Positions 8,609 to 17,073 of a stretch of 64,000 nucleotides of DNA are shown in pieces. This DNA is from Muribaculum gordoncarteri (GTDB lineage Bacteria; Bacteroidota; Bacteroidia; Bacteroidales; Muribaculaceae): NCBI RefSeq assembly GCF_004803695.1, contig NZ_CP039393.1, positions 868,001 to 932,000 on the forward strand, in the 5' to 3' direction. The translations under genes were made by a program, and so were the position numbers. A model generated the notes under the pieces. That model was not told where the DNA came from. It worked only from the letters and a program-made list of their open reading frames with translations, and made no database searches. The first letter of the stretch is position 1; the number at the start of each line of letters is the position of its first letter.

Positions 8609-9680
8609 TGAAATAAATAGTTACAAACAGCCTTCTCAGACACTGCAGAAGTGGGTGAAAGTAGTCACCCACTTCTTGTGTCTTGGTATAATCTTCATTC
8701 TTCCCGAGGTGCTTGTGAGCCGTAGTTTCCCGGCCGGGAGCGGTATCCCATGGGGAATGTATGCCAAGTCGCTGCTATTTGTGGCGGTGTTCTACATCAA
8801 TTATTACATCATAATAGACTATTGCCTCGGAAGGCGTCGATGGGTGTTGAGGCTTACTGGACTTAATGTCGTCATAATCATCGTGACGCTGCTATGCGCT
8901 TATTTCTTGATGGATATGCATTCGGGCGAAATGCCGCGCCGCGTACCCCGTCATGTTGATGCGCACGCCGATTTGCTCAGGCGAGTGTCATTTCTGATGC
9001 GTGACGTGGTTATGGCGATTCTCACCGTGGCGTTGAGCGTCGCCATGAAGCTTAGCGACTATTGGGTGAAGCTTAACCGTCAGCGGCAGGAAATGGAGAT
9101 GGTGCAGCACAAGGAAGAGCTTGAGAGCCTTAAGAAGCAGCTTAACCCTCACTTCCTTTTCAATACGCTGAACTCGATATATGCTCTCATAGCCATAAGC
9201 CCCGACAAGGCTCAGCAGGCGGTTCACGAGCTGAGTCAGCTGCTGCGTTACGTGCTCTATGAAAATTCGCCTACAGTTCCCATCCAGGATGAGCTTACAT
9301 TCATTGACAACTATGTCAAGCTCATGAAGCTGCGCATAGGCGATAAGATGCCTATCAATGTCACGCTCGACAGCGGCGACTGCAATGACTGTCACATAGC
9401 TCCGCTGCTGTTCATCTCGCCGGTTGAGAATGCTTTCAAATACGGCAATACAGGTCGGTCGGGCGACAGCATCGACATTTCAATCGTGTGCCGCGAAGGA
9501 TCGATACATTGTCACATCGCCAACAATTTCATCGATTCGGAGAAGCGTGACATAGCATCCTCGGGAATAGGAAATGTCAATCTTCGGCGTCGTCTTGACC
9601 TTATTTACGGCAACAAGGCCGAAATGTCGACAAAAATAGATGGCGACCGATATATAGTTGACATGATAATAACGTTATAA
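8601..9680 (+). CDS. LytS-like sensor histidine kinase (His_kinase family)
   Basis: Membrane sensor kinase of 359 residues. The N-terminal half has about four hydrophobic segments (residues 20-165) and little periplasmic sequence, so it may sense something within the membrane. The phosphoacceptor region is KKQLNPHFLFNTLNS with H184, diagnostic of the LytS/YehU class, followed by a degenerate HATPase domain with the N-box PVENAFKYG and the G-box SSGIGNVNLRRRLDL. It is directly followed by a LytTR response regulator and embedded in the pump operon, so the pair probably controls the pump in response to envelope or antimicrobial stress (inference). Confidence 0.93.
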   Translation: MNSEINSYKQPSQTLQKWVKVVTHFLCLGIIFILPEVLVSRSFPAGSGIPWGMYAKSLLFVAVFYINYYIIIDYCLGRRRWVLRLTGLNVVIIIVTLLCAYFLMDMHSGEMPRRVPRHVDAHADLLRRVSFLMRDVVMAILTVALSVAMKLSDYWVKLNRQRQEMEMVQHKEELESLKKQLNPHFLFNTLNSIYALIAISPDKAQQAVHELSQLLRYVLYENSPTVPIQDELTFIDNYVKLMKLRIGDKMPINVTLDSGDCNDCHIAPLLFISPVENAFKYGNTGRSGDSIDISIVCREGSIHCHIANNFIDSEKRDIASSGIGNVNLRRRLDLIYGNKAEMSTKIDGDRYIVDMIITL

Positions 9681-9698
9681 TATAAAAACAAAGACTAT

Positions 9699-10448
9699 AT
9701 GCTTACATTACGTTGCTGCGTAGTAGATGATGAGCCTTTGGCTCAGGAACTGGTTGCGTCATATATCGAGAAGACTCCTTTCATGGAGCTTGTCGGTAAG
9801 TTCAGTTCGGCTCAGGATTCGGTCAAGACGATTCTTGAGGAGGATATTGATGTCGTGTTCCTTGACATACACATGCCACAGCTCAACGGGATGGAGTTTG
9901 CGAGAATAGTGCCTTCCACCTGTCGCATAATATTCACTACGGCCTATGACCGGTATGCCATCGAAGGGTTCAAGGTCAATGCTCTCGACTACCTCATGAA
10001 ACCCATAAGCTATGAGGAATTTGTGGGAGCGGCCAACAAGGCTCTGCAGTGGGTTGAACTGCGCCGTAGGGCCGACGAGCTTGACAACAACAAGCGTTAC
10101 ATCATTGTGAAGAGCGAGTACAAGCAGGTGCAGATACCCATCGACAAAATACAGTTTATCGAAGGGTTGAAGGACTATGTAAAGATATATGTCGAAGGTG
10201 AAAAGAGTGCCATACTCACACTTACGAGCATGAAGACGATAGAGCGTTATCTGCCGGCAACCGAATTCCTGAGGGTCCACCGCTCATTCATTGTGAACAC
10301 ATCGAAGATAAGCATTATTGAACGTAACCGCATCGTATTCGGCAACCACTATATCCCGGTGAGCGAGAGCTACAAGCAGGCGTTCAACGATTATGTGGCC
10401 GGCTACTCGCTGTCGCTACAGCGTGACAATCAGTCGGGCGAAGATTGA
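9699..10448 (+). CDS. LytTR-family response regulator
   Basis: Cognate regulator of the preceding kinase, 249 residues. The receiver domain has the acidic pair D10-D11, phosphoacceptor D56 (VVFLDIHMP), a conserved T in the fourth strand (IIFTTAYDRYA) and K101 (LMKPI). The C-terminal LytTR DNA-binding domain (about residues 135-240) contains the characteristic FIEGLKDYVKIY and RVHRSFIVN segments. LytTR domains bind paired direct repeats rather than palindromes. It is the last gene of the six-gene pump operon. Confidence 0.95.
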   Translation: MLTLRCCVVDDEPLAQELVASYIEKTPFMELVGKFSSAQDSVKTILEEDIDVVFLDIHMPQLNGMEFARIVPSTCRIIFTTAYDRYAIEGFKVNALDYLMKPISYEEFVGAANKALQWVELRRRADELDNNKRYIIVKSEYKQVQIPIDKIQFIEGLKDYVKIYVEGEKSAILTLTSMKTIERYLPATEFLRVHRSFIVNTSKISIIERNRIVFGNHYIPVSESYKQAFNDYVAGYSLSLQRDNQSGED

Positions 10449-10469
10449 TGTGACGATGTCGTCATTTTT

Positions 10470-10500
10470 CATTAACTTTGCAGTGTAATCAAAGTTAATG
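10470..10500 (+). promoter_or_regulatory. perfect 11-bp inverted repeat spanning the -7 box and start codon of the CPBP gene
   Basis: CATTAACTTTG at 10470-10480 is mirrored exactly by CAAAGTTAATG at 10490-10500, with a 9-base spacer. The left arm holds a consensus -7 box TAACTTTG (10473-10480) reading toward the protease gene; the right arm holds the same box on the opposite strand and ends with the gene's ATG at 10498. It may be an operator or a pair of facing promoters. It is AT-rich and lacks a U-tract typical of a terminator. Confidence 0.6.
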
Positions 10501-11388
10501 TTTATCTATATGGATCAACAGTTACGCATAAGCGCAGGCAAGAGTCTTGCTTTGTTCATTTGTTGGTGGGTGCTTTGCACCCTTCTCGGCTCGGTTATAA
10601 TAGGATTGGTAGGCGCCGACGATGTTGTCAGGTTACGCTGGGCCACCGTGTTGCAGGACTTGTTCATATTCATTATGCCAGTCGCCATGACTGCATTGAT
10701 AGCCGCACGCAATCCGTTGCGCTTTACGGGCGTTGACCGTTGGCCATGCAGCAGAGCCGTTATATGGACTATGGCTGTCGTGGTTCTGGCGATTCCGGCA
10801 ATGAACGTTATCGTGCAGTGGAATGCATCGCTCACCCTTCCTGAATCGATGAGCCGTATCGAACAGGTGCTTCGCGCGAGCGAACAGGCAGCCAACGGCA
10901 TGGTGATGATGCTTATGAGCGGTACATCGGTTCTCGACCTGATCCTGTCGATACTTATAATGGGATGCTTGACCGGTATTGCCGAGGAGCTGTTTTTCAG
11001 GGGGATGCTGCAAAAGCTGCTTCACGTGCAGCTGCGTAACGCGCACATAGCCATTTGGGCCACTGCCGTCATATTCAGTGCCGTGCATCTTCAGTTTTTC
11101 GGCTTTGTTCCCCGCATGTTGATAGGAGCCTTCTTAGGCTATCTTGCATGGTGGAGCGGCTCGTTATGGCTCCCTGCCATGGCTCATGCTCTAAACAATA
11201 GTCTTGTCGTTATAAACCAATGGCTTGTAAATACGGGACGGAGCAGTGTCGATGCCAATTCAGTGGGAGCCGACGGTTCGGCCGTCGACATGGCGATAGC
11301 AGCCATAAGCCTTGCCGCAACAATCGGCGCACTCTGGTATCTGTCGTCACGTGTCTTCGGAAAGAGCCGAAAAGCGACGATTGATTAG
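10498..11388 (+). CDS. CPBP-family intramembrane metalloprotease
   Basis: Multi-pass membrane protein (296 residues) of the CAAX-protease/bacteriocin-processing family (Abi, PF02517). The three active-site motifs are intact: E163-E164-xxx-R168 in IAEELFFRGML, H197 in SAVHLQFFGF, and H230 with N233/N234 in AMAHALNNS. Members act as glutamate intramembrane proteases, but most bacterial substrates are unknown. The ATG at 10498 lies 17 bases after the -7 box; a second in-frame ATG at 10510 is possible. The stop codon TAG (11386-11388) is formed by the TTA target site plus the first base of a 31-bp mobile-element remnant. Confidence 0.9.
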   Translation: MFIYMDQQLRISAGKSLALFICWWVLCTLLGSVIIGLVGADDVVRLRWATVLQDLFIFIMPVAMTALIAARNPLRFTGVDRWPCSRAVIWTMAVVVLAIPAMNVIVQWNASLTLPESMSRIEQVLRASEQAANGMVMMLMSGTSVLDLILSILIMGCLTGIAEELFFRGMLQKLLHVQLRNAHIAIWATAVIFSAVHLQFFGFVPRMLIGAFLGYLAWWSGSLWLPAMAHALNNSLVVINQWLVNTGRSSVDANSVGADGSAVDMAIAAISLAATIGALWYLSSRVFGKSRKATID

Positions 11389-11418
11389 AGCCGTTAACAT
11401 TTATTGTCGAACCGGCTC
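11388..11418. mobile_element. 31-bp collapsed MITE remnant (TIR only) with TTA target duplication
   Basis: The segment begins GAGCCG and ends CGAACCGGCTC; from 11390 it is identical over 29 bases to the right end of the 514-bp element at 23654-24167. It is flanked by TTA on both sides (11385-11387 and 11419-11421), like the two full-length copies. A deletion between two GCCG words of a full-length copy would create it. The ends can pair (GAGCCG with CGGCTC, extended by ATTA/TTAAT flanks), so it may serve as a weak bidirectional terminator between the convergent CPBP and lptB genes, both of whose stop codons include target-duplication bases. Confidence 0.7.
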
Positions 11419-12318
11419 TTAATCGAATTTCTTGCGACGGAAGTTGAATCCGCGACCGAGATACTTCTCGCGCACAACGGGATTCTCGGCAAGCTCTTCC
11501 GATGTACCCTGAAAGAGTATCTTACCCTCAAAAAGCAGGTAGGCACGGTCGGTGATCGACAGTGTTTCGGGTGCGTTGTGGTCGGTGATTAGAATGCCGA
11601 TGTTTTTCTCCTTCAATTTATAGACGATATACTGGATATCCTCAACCGCGATGGGGTCGACGCCGGCAAACGGTTCGTCGAGCATTATGAACTTGGGGTT
11701 GATGGCAAGGCATCGTGCGATCTCGGTGCGTCGGCGTTCACCTCCCGACAGCTGGTCGCCGAGGTTTTTGCGCACTTTCTGCAATCGGAACTCCGCGATA
11801 AGGCTTTCAAGCTTGTCACGCTGATACTCACGGGATGTGTTGGTCATCTCAAGCACCGAGCGGATGTTGTTCTCTACGCTTAGCTTGCGGAATACCGACG
11901 GTTCCTGGGCGAGGTAGCCAATGCCATTCTGGGCGCGTTTGTAAACCGGATATTTGGTTATGTTGAGGTCGTTGAGGAATATTTCACCTTCATTGGGGGT
12001 TATAAGCCCTACGGTCATGTAGAATGTGGTAGTCTTGCCCGCACCGTTAGGCCCGAGAAGTCCCACAATCTCGCCCTGCGTGACATTGATTGACACGTGG
12101 TTTACGACCGTGCGCTGACGATATTTCTTTACGAGATTTTCGGTGCGCAGCACCATTTTTCCTTCAAACAAGGTTTTTCCTGCATCGGGGTCGGTGACTT
12201 CACGGGTGTTGTCATCCATGTTCTCGACTTCGATAGCGGGAGCGTCATTTACAGGTTCGTTTATCTTTTCGTCAGACATATATTGAGGTTGGCTGATATT
12301 GTTTCGTGAAATTGTCAT
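11419..12318 (-). CDS. lptB: LPS export ABC transporter ATP-binding protein
   Basis: ATPase that powers LptB2FG extraction of lipopolysaccharide from the inner membrane. Walker A is GPNGAGKTT (89-97), the signature is [15 protein letters not shown] and Walker B is [13 protein letters not shown], all canonical for LptB. It carries an acidic N-terminal extension of about 55 residues before the ABC domain (which starts near [12 protein letters not shown]); an internal ATG exists at 12279, but the ATGA overlap with udk at 12315-12318 argues for translation from 12318. The last stop codon coincides with the TTA duplication beside the MITE remnant. Confidence 0.95.
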   Translation of the reverse strand: MTISRNNISQPQYMSDEKINEPVNDAPAIEVENMDDNTREVTDPDAGKTLFEGKMVLRTENLVKKYRQRTVVNHVSINVTQGEIVGLLGPNGAGKTTTFYMTVGLITPNEGEIFLNDLNITKYPVYKRAQNGIGYLAQEPSVFRKLSVENNIRSVLEMTNTSREYQRDKLESLIAEFRLQKVRKNLGDQLSGGERRRTEIARCLAINPKFIMLDEPFAGVDPIAVEDIQYIVYKLKEKNIGILITDHNAPETLSITDRAYLLFEGKILFQGTSEELAENPVVREKYLGRGFNFRRKKFD

Positions 12319-12935
12319 TTGGGAAGCCTTTTCAATCGGCTTGCAATGTAGTCGGTAAGCAGTTTTATGGCCACCGTGTTGTTGCCACCTTGTGGCACTA
12401 TCAGGTCGGCCTTGCGCTTTGACGGCTCGATGTAACGCTCGTGCATGGGCTTCAGCACGGCCTGATAACGGTCGATTACCATCTGCGGAGTGCGTCCGCG
12501 CTCTATGCAGTCACGTGCGATTACCCTTATAAGTCGGTCGTCGGCATCGGCGTCTACAAATACCTTTACATCCATCAGCTGACACAGCGACGGCTGGGTG
12601 AGCACAAGTATGCCCTCGACAATGATGACGTCACGCGGCTCCACATGCACGGTTTCTTTCTGACGGGTGCAGGTGAGGTAGCTGTAGGTTGGCATTTCGA
12701 TGGATTTGCCCTCCTTAAGCTCGCGCAACTGCTTTTCAAGCAGTGTCCATTCGATCGATGCCGGCTCGTCAAAGTTGATTTTGCTGCGTTCCTCCATGGG
12801 AATGTGCCCGGAGTCCTTATAGTAGGAATCCTGGGGAATGACAGCGACTTCGCCTGCCGGCAGACTCTTTATTATTTTGTTGACGACGGTGGTCTTACCC
12901 GACCCGGTGCCGCCGGCAATACCGATTACAAGCAT
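12315..12935 (-). CDS. udk: uridine kinase
   Basis: Phosphorylates uridine and cytidine with ATP or GTP in pyrimidine salvage. The P-loop [12 protein letters not shown] is at the N-terminus, followed by the substrate-binding segments DSYYKD and [10 protein letters not shown], and the lid region [17 protein letters not shown]. The 206-residue length is normal. It is the first gene of a two-gene unit with lptB (4-base ATGA overlap). No exact TAnnTTTG box was found in the 114-base divergent gap to mlaE. Confidence 0.95.
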   Translation of the reverse strand: MLVIGIAGGTGSGKTTVVNKIIKSLPAGEVAVIPQDSYYKDSGHIPMEERSKINFDEPASIEWTLLEKQLRELKEGKSIEMPTYSYLTCTRQKETVHVEPRDVIIVEGILVLTQPSLCQLMDVKVFVDADADDRLIRVIARDCIERGRTPQMVIDRYQAVLKPMHERYIEPSKRKADLIVPQGGNNTVAIKLLTDYIASRLKRLPK

Positions 12936-13007
12936 TTTTTGCTACAGTATATGAGATTTTAGACACACAAAGTAAATAAAAAATCCCTTACAAGCCAAGA
13001 AAATCCT

Positions 13008-13015
13008 TAACTTTG
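13008..13015 (+). promoter_or_regulatory. -7 promoter box (TAACTTTG) of mlaE-mlaF
   Basis: Exact TAnnTTTG match 34 bases before the mlaE ATG at 13050, in the divergent udk/mlaE gap. Confidence 0.6.
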
Positions 13016-13049
13016 CAGCATCAATCCTAATATAGATAATCAATAAACT

Positions 13050-13799
13050 ATGATTATAGAATCGTCGTTGACCACTTTCGGTCAGTACTGCATTTTTATG
13101 TGCCGTGTATTCACTCCTCCTCAGAAGTGGAGGGTTTTCGGACGCAAGTTGTTGCAAGAGATAGGCAAGCTCGGTCTTGACTCGATTCCGTTGACGATAG
13201 TAATATCAATTTTCATCGGAGCCGTTATATGCATCCAGATGCAGCTCAACATGACATCGCCCATGATGCCGGCTTATTCGACAGGTCTTGCCACGCGTGA
13301 CATCCTGTTGCTGGAGTTCAGCTCAGCAGTGTTGTGTCTTATCCTTTCAGGAAAGGTGGGCTCCAACATAGCATCGGAGATAGGCACCATGCGAGTTACC
13401 GAGCAGATCGACGCTCTTGAGATAATGGGTATAAATTCGGCTCAATTCCTGGTACTTCCCAAGATATTGGCCTTCATGTTCTTCATCCCCGTGCTGGTAG
13501 TGTTCTCGATTGCCACGGGACTGTTTGGCGGATGGTTCATAGCCGCATTTACCGACATGATTCCGGTGTCGCGTTACATATACGGAATACAGACAATGTT
13601 TGTCGAATGGTATGTTTGGTACACTATAATAAAGGCTCTCGTGTTCTCGGTGATCATCACATCGGTGGCTTCATATTACGGTTATTACGTTAAAGGCGGT
13701 GCGCTCGATGTGGGTAAGGCTTCGACCGATGCCGTAGTTGCAAGCTCGATTCTGATTCTCCTTTTTGATGTCATACTTACTAAACTGTTGATGCAATGA
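13050..13799 (+). CDS. mlaE: MlaE-family lipid transport permease
   Basis: Inner-membrane permease (249 residues) of the MCE/Mla-type ABC system that maintains outer-membrane lipid asymmetry. It has the family's long hydrophobic segments and the conserved region GKVGSNIASEIGTMRVTEQIDALEIMGI, which contains the EIGTM/EQIDAL coupling-helix signature. It overlaps mlaF by the ATGA at 13796-13799. An MlaD-like substrate-binding protein, usual in this system, is not adjacent; convergent rlmB follows instead, so the MCE protein must be encoded elsewhere. Confidence 0.93.
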   Translation: MIIESSLTTFGQYCIFMCRVFTPPQKWRVFGRKLLQEIGKLGLDSIPLTIVISIFIGAVICIQMQLNMTSPMMPAYSTGLATRDILLLEFSSAVLCLILSGKVGSNIASEIGTMRVTEQIDALEIMGINSAQFLVLPKILAFMFFIPVLVVFSIATGLFGGWFIAAFTDMIPVSRYIYGIQTMFVEWYVWYTIIKALVFSVIITSVASYYGYYVKGGALDVGKASTDAVVASSILILLFDVILTKLLMQ

Positions 13800-14566
13800 T
13801 TGAAGTTAAGGACATTTATAAGTCGTTTGACGGAGTTCAGGTGCTCAAAGGCGTGAGCGCGACATTTGAAACCGGTAAGACAAATCTGATAATCGGACAG
13901 AGCGGTTCGGGAAAGACGGTGTTGATGAAGTCGATTGTGGGTCTTGTGCGTCCCGAAAAGGGCGAGATTCTATATGACGGCCGTGACCTGCTTCAAATGA
14001 ATCGCGAACAGGTTCGGTCGTTGCGCACCGAGATTGGAATGTTGTTTCAGGGTTCGGCACTTTTCGACTCGGAAACGGTGCTTGGCAATGTCGAGTTCCC
14101 GTTGATGATGTACACCCGCATGAGCGATGCCGAGCGTCGCGAGCGTGCTCAATTCTGCCTTGAACGTGTGGGCCTTAAGGGAGCCGACGACAAGTATCCG
14201 AGCGAGATTTCGGGAGGTATGCAGAAGCGTGTAGCTATTGCGCGTGCAATCGCACTTAATCCTAAATATCTTTTCTGCGATGAGCCTAACTCGGGACTTG
14301 ACCCGAAGACATCTATCCTCATCGATGAATTGTTGAGCGACATAACGCATGAATATCAGATAACGACCGTAATCAACACCCATGATATGAACTCGGTGCT
14401 TGGAATAGGCGAGAACATCGTGTTTATCAACAAGGGTTACCGTGAGTGGGTTGGTAATAAGGAGCTTATATATGAAACGACCAACGAGGCGTTGAGTCAC
14501 TTCGTATTTGCCACCGACCTGTTCCAAAAGGTCAAAGAATACGTTATCCACAACGCACGCCGATAA
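13796..14566 (+). CDS. mlaF: MlaF-like ABC transporter ATP-binding protein
   Basis: ATPase subunit of the Mla-type phospholipid transporter, 256 residues. Walker A is GQSGSGKT (34-41), the signature ISGGMQKRVAIARAI has the methionine-lysine variant typical of MlaF rather than the generic GGQQQR, and Walker B is YLFCDEPNSGLDP, with asparagine in the D-loop lead as in MlaF/Ttg2A proteins. Translationally coupled to mlaE. The gene ends two bases before a strong bidirectional terminator. Confidence 0.93.
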   Translation: MIEVKDIYKSFDGVQVLKGVSATFETGKTNLIIGQSGSGKTVLMKSIVGLVRPEKGEILYDGRDLLQMNREQVRSLRTEIGMLFQGSALFDSETVLGNVEFPLMMYTRMSDAERRERAQFCLERVGLKGADDKYPSEISGGMQKRVAIARAIALNPKYLFCDEPNSGLDPKTSILIDELLSDITHEYQITTVINTHDMNSVLGIGENIVFINKGYREWVGNKELIYETTNEALSHFVFATDLFQKVKEYVIHNARR

Positions 14567-14567
14567 C

Positions 14568-14601
14568 AAAAAGAGCCGCATCAATCAATGCGGCTCTTTT
14601 T
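14568..14601. terminator. bidirectional rho-independent terminator between mlaF and rlmB
   Basis: Perfect 13-bp stem AAAAAGAGCCGCA (14568-14580) with TGCGGCTCTTTTT (14589-14601) around an 8-base loop; A- and T-runs on the outer sides serve both convergent genes. Confidence 0.9.
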
Positions 14602-14623
14602 GTATCACATATTTCTCGATTAA

Positions 14624-15379
14624 TCAGATTACTTCCATGTTGGATTGCAGGCGCTGGCGCACTACTTCGTAGATGATGACGCCGGCGGCTACTGAAACAT
14701 TTAGCGATCCAATGTGGCCGAACTGGGGTATTGACACAAATGTGTCGCACAACTTCATGACCTCGGGTGATACGCCAACATCCTCGGCTCCCATCACTAT
14801 TGCCACGGGAACGGTATAGTCGGCCATAGTGTAGTTTATATCGGCCTTTTCCGAAGCAGCCACTACCGTGTAACCGTTATCCTTAAGGAATCTTACAGCC
14901 GAAGCCGCGCTACGCTCGCGACACACCGGAATGTGCAGCAGCGCCCCTGCCGAGGTCTTTACGGCATCACCGCCAACCGATACGCTTCCACGCTCGGGAA
15001 TGACGATGGCATCTACTCCGGCACATTCGCATGTGCGTGCGATGGCTCCGAAGTTGCGCACATCGGTTATGCCGTCGAGAACGACTATGAAGGGTAGCAC
15101 ACCGTCCTCATAGAGTTGAGGAACTATGTTGTCGAGGCTGTGGTAGGTGACTGCCGACAGGACGGCCACCACACCCTGATGATTTTTGCGCGTTATCTTG
15201 TTGATGCGCTCTACGGGGACGCGCTGCGTCACGATGCCGTGAAGGCGTATCAGTTCGTTCAGCTCGTTTATAAGGTCGCCGTGCAGATCCTTCTTGATAT
15301 AGACCTTGTCGATGTCCTTGCCTGCTTCGATGGCTTCCATGACGGCGCGTATGCCGAATATGTATTCATTGCGTTCCAT
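14624..15379 (-). CDS. rlmB: 23S rRNA 2'-O-methyltransferase (RlmB, TrmH/SpoU family)
   Basis: SAM-dependent knotted methyltransferase, 251 residues. An N-terminal L30e-like RNA-binding domain (YIFGIRAVMEAIEAG, about 1-80) precedes the SpoU domain, which contains motif 1 NFGAIARTCECAGVDA, motif 2 VMGAEDVGVSPEV and motif 3 PQFGHIGSLNVSVA. The closest described function is Gm2251 methylation of 23S rRNA, but the trefoil-knot family also includes tRNA enzymes, so target assignment is by similarity. Last gene of the dnaN-to-rlmB run. Confidence 0.92.
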   Translation of the reverse strand: MERNEYIFGIRAVMEAIEAGKDIDKVYIKKDLHGDLINELNELIRLHGIVTQRVPVERINKITRKNHQGVVAVLSAVTYHSLDNIVPQLYEDGVLPFIVVLDGITDVRNFGAIARTCECAGVDAIVIPERGSVSVGGDAVKTSAGALLHIPVCRERSAASAVRFLKDNGYTVVAASEKADINYTMADYTVPVAIVMGAEDVGVSPEVMKLCDTFVSIPQFGHIGSLNVSVAAGVIIYEVVRQRLQSNMEVI

Positions 15380-15410
15380 ATATACCGTGGTTTAGAGCGT
15401 TATTTTTCGT

Positions 15411-17072
15411 TTATTTAATATTCAATAGTGACTTGGCGTTGGCCCGAGCGGCATTGTCGACTGTCGAGCCGCTTAGCATTACGGCGAGCTCGTCGATGCG
15501 TTCGTCGGTCGACAACCGTCGTATGCGGGTGTGGGTAGAGTGTTCGTCATCCTGCTTGTAGACCTTGAAGTGGGCGTTGCCTTTGGCTGCCACCTGAGGC
15601 AGATGAGTAATGGCCATGACCTGGATGTTGGCGGCTATCGACTGCATCATTGCGCCCATGCGATTGGCGACATCACCTGAAACACCCGTGTCGACTTCAT
15701 CGAATATAATCGACGGCAGTTGCATCTTGTCGGCTATTATCGCTTTGATTGACAACATGAGTCGCGAAATTTCTCCGCCCGATGCAGTGCCTCCAACCGG
15801 CATCAAGGGCTGGTTTTTGTTGAAGGCGAATAGGAATCGGATGCTGTCGGCTCCGGTCGATGACAGTTCGGTCGGGGTAAGTTCCACCTTTATTTGCAGA
15901 TTCTTCATGCCCAGCGGCATGGCACGTTCGCGCAGGTCGGCCTCAAAACGGGCGGCTTCCTCGGCGCGTCGTTTCGACAGTTGTGCGGCAAGCTCTTTGG
16001 CGAGGCTCTTGGCGCGGCGAGCTTCCTTTTCAAGCTCTTCGATGGTGAACGAACTGTTTTCGAGTTCGTCAAGCCTTGCGCGGAACGATTCACGCAGTTC
16101 TATAAGTTGGCCTACCGTCGACACATGGTGCTTGTGTTGCAGTGCATAGATGTCGTTTAACCGTTCTTCGATTGCGTCAAGCTCGGCCGGGTCGGCGTTT
16201 AGATCGCTGTCAAATGCACTTAGCGTGTCGGCTATGTCCTGAATTTCGATGCGTGCCGACTGCAGGCGCTCGGCGAGTGAATCGGCATTCTCAAGTATGC
16301 GGCCGAGAGCTTCGCAGTAGTCGCCTGCTTCGCTTAAGAGCGACAGGGCGTTGGAGTTTCCGTTGAGCAGTGCGTCAAGTGCGCCGTTTATGGTCGACTT
16401 TATGTCGGTCATGTTGGATAGAATCTCGCGTTCGTGCTCAAGCTGCTCCTGCTCGTCGGCGACAAGATTCATCGCATCGAGCTGTTCGAGCTGGAAACGC
16501 GTGAAGTCCTCGTCGCTGCGGTTCTGCTCAATTTTTCGCTTGGCTTCATGCAGTCGCTTCACTGCACTGCGGAAAGCAGCATAACGCTTGCGATAGTCGC
16601 TCAACAGCGTGTCGTTGCCGGCCATGCTGTCGATTACGCGAAGCTGAAATTCAGGCGAGGTGAGCAACTGGTTCTGATGTTGCGAATGGATGTCGACAAG
16701 CTGCATGGCGACATGTGAGAGCAGGTCGAGAGTGACGGGAGAGTCGTTGATGAATGCTCGCGAGCGGCCTGCGGGGGCCACTTCACGGCGAAGGATGCAC
16801 ATAGTGTCGTCCCACTCGATGTCGTTGGCGAGGCAATACTCCTTCAGGGTGGGGTAGTCGTCGATCTCGAACGTGGCTTCAATTATCGATTTCTTGCCCG
16901 AGTCGCGCACAGCCTTAATGTCGGCGCGTTCGCCGAGAATAAGCGACAAGGCTCCGAGCATAATCGACTTTCCGGCACCTGTTTCACCGGTAATGATGTT
17001 GAATCCGTTGTCAAACGTTATGTCGACGGTGTCGATTAACGCATAGTTTGATATGTGTAACGATTTGAGCAT
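15411..17072 (-). CDS. recN: DNA repair protein RecN
   Basis: SMC-like ATPase acting early in double-strand break repair, 553 residues. Walker A GETGAGKSIM is at the N-terminus, a long coiled coil spans about residues 160-350, and the C-terminal half has the signature ASGGEISRLML and Walker B SIIFDEVDTGVSG. The frame extends upstream to 17090, but the ATG at 17072 (MLKSLHISNYALID) begins one base after the stop codon of the preceding gene and matches the normal RecN N-terminus, so I chose it. Confidence 0.95.
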   Translation of the reverse strand: MLKSLHISNYALIDTVDITFDNGFNIITGETGAGKSIMLGALSLILGERADIKAVRDSGKKSIIEATFEIDDYPTLKEYCLANDIEWDDTMCILRREVAPAGRSRAFINDSPVTLDLLSHVAMQLVDIHSQHQNQLLTSPEFQLRVIDSMAGNDTLLSDYRKRYAAFRSAVKRLHEAKRKIEQNRSDEDFTRFQLEQLDAMNLVADEQEQLEHEREILSNMTDIKSTINGALDALLNGNSNALSLLSEAGDYCEALGRILENADSLAERLQSARIEIQDIADTLSAFDSDLNADPAELDAIEERLNDIYALQHKHHVSTVGQLIELRESFRARLDELENSSFTIEELEKEARRAKSLAKELAAQLSKRRAEEAARFEADLRERAMPLGMKNLQIKVELTPTELSSTGADSIRFLFAFNKNQPLMPVGGTASGGEISRLMLSIKAIIADKMQLPSIIFDEVDTGVSGDVANRMGAMMQSIAANIQVMAITHLPQVAAKGNAHFKVYKQDDEHSTHTRIRRLSTDERIDELAVMLSGSTVDNAARANAKSLLNIK

Positions 17073-17073
17073 T

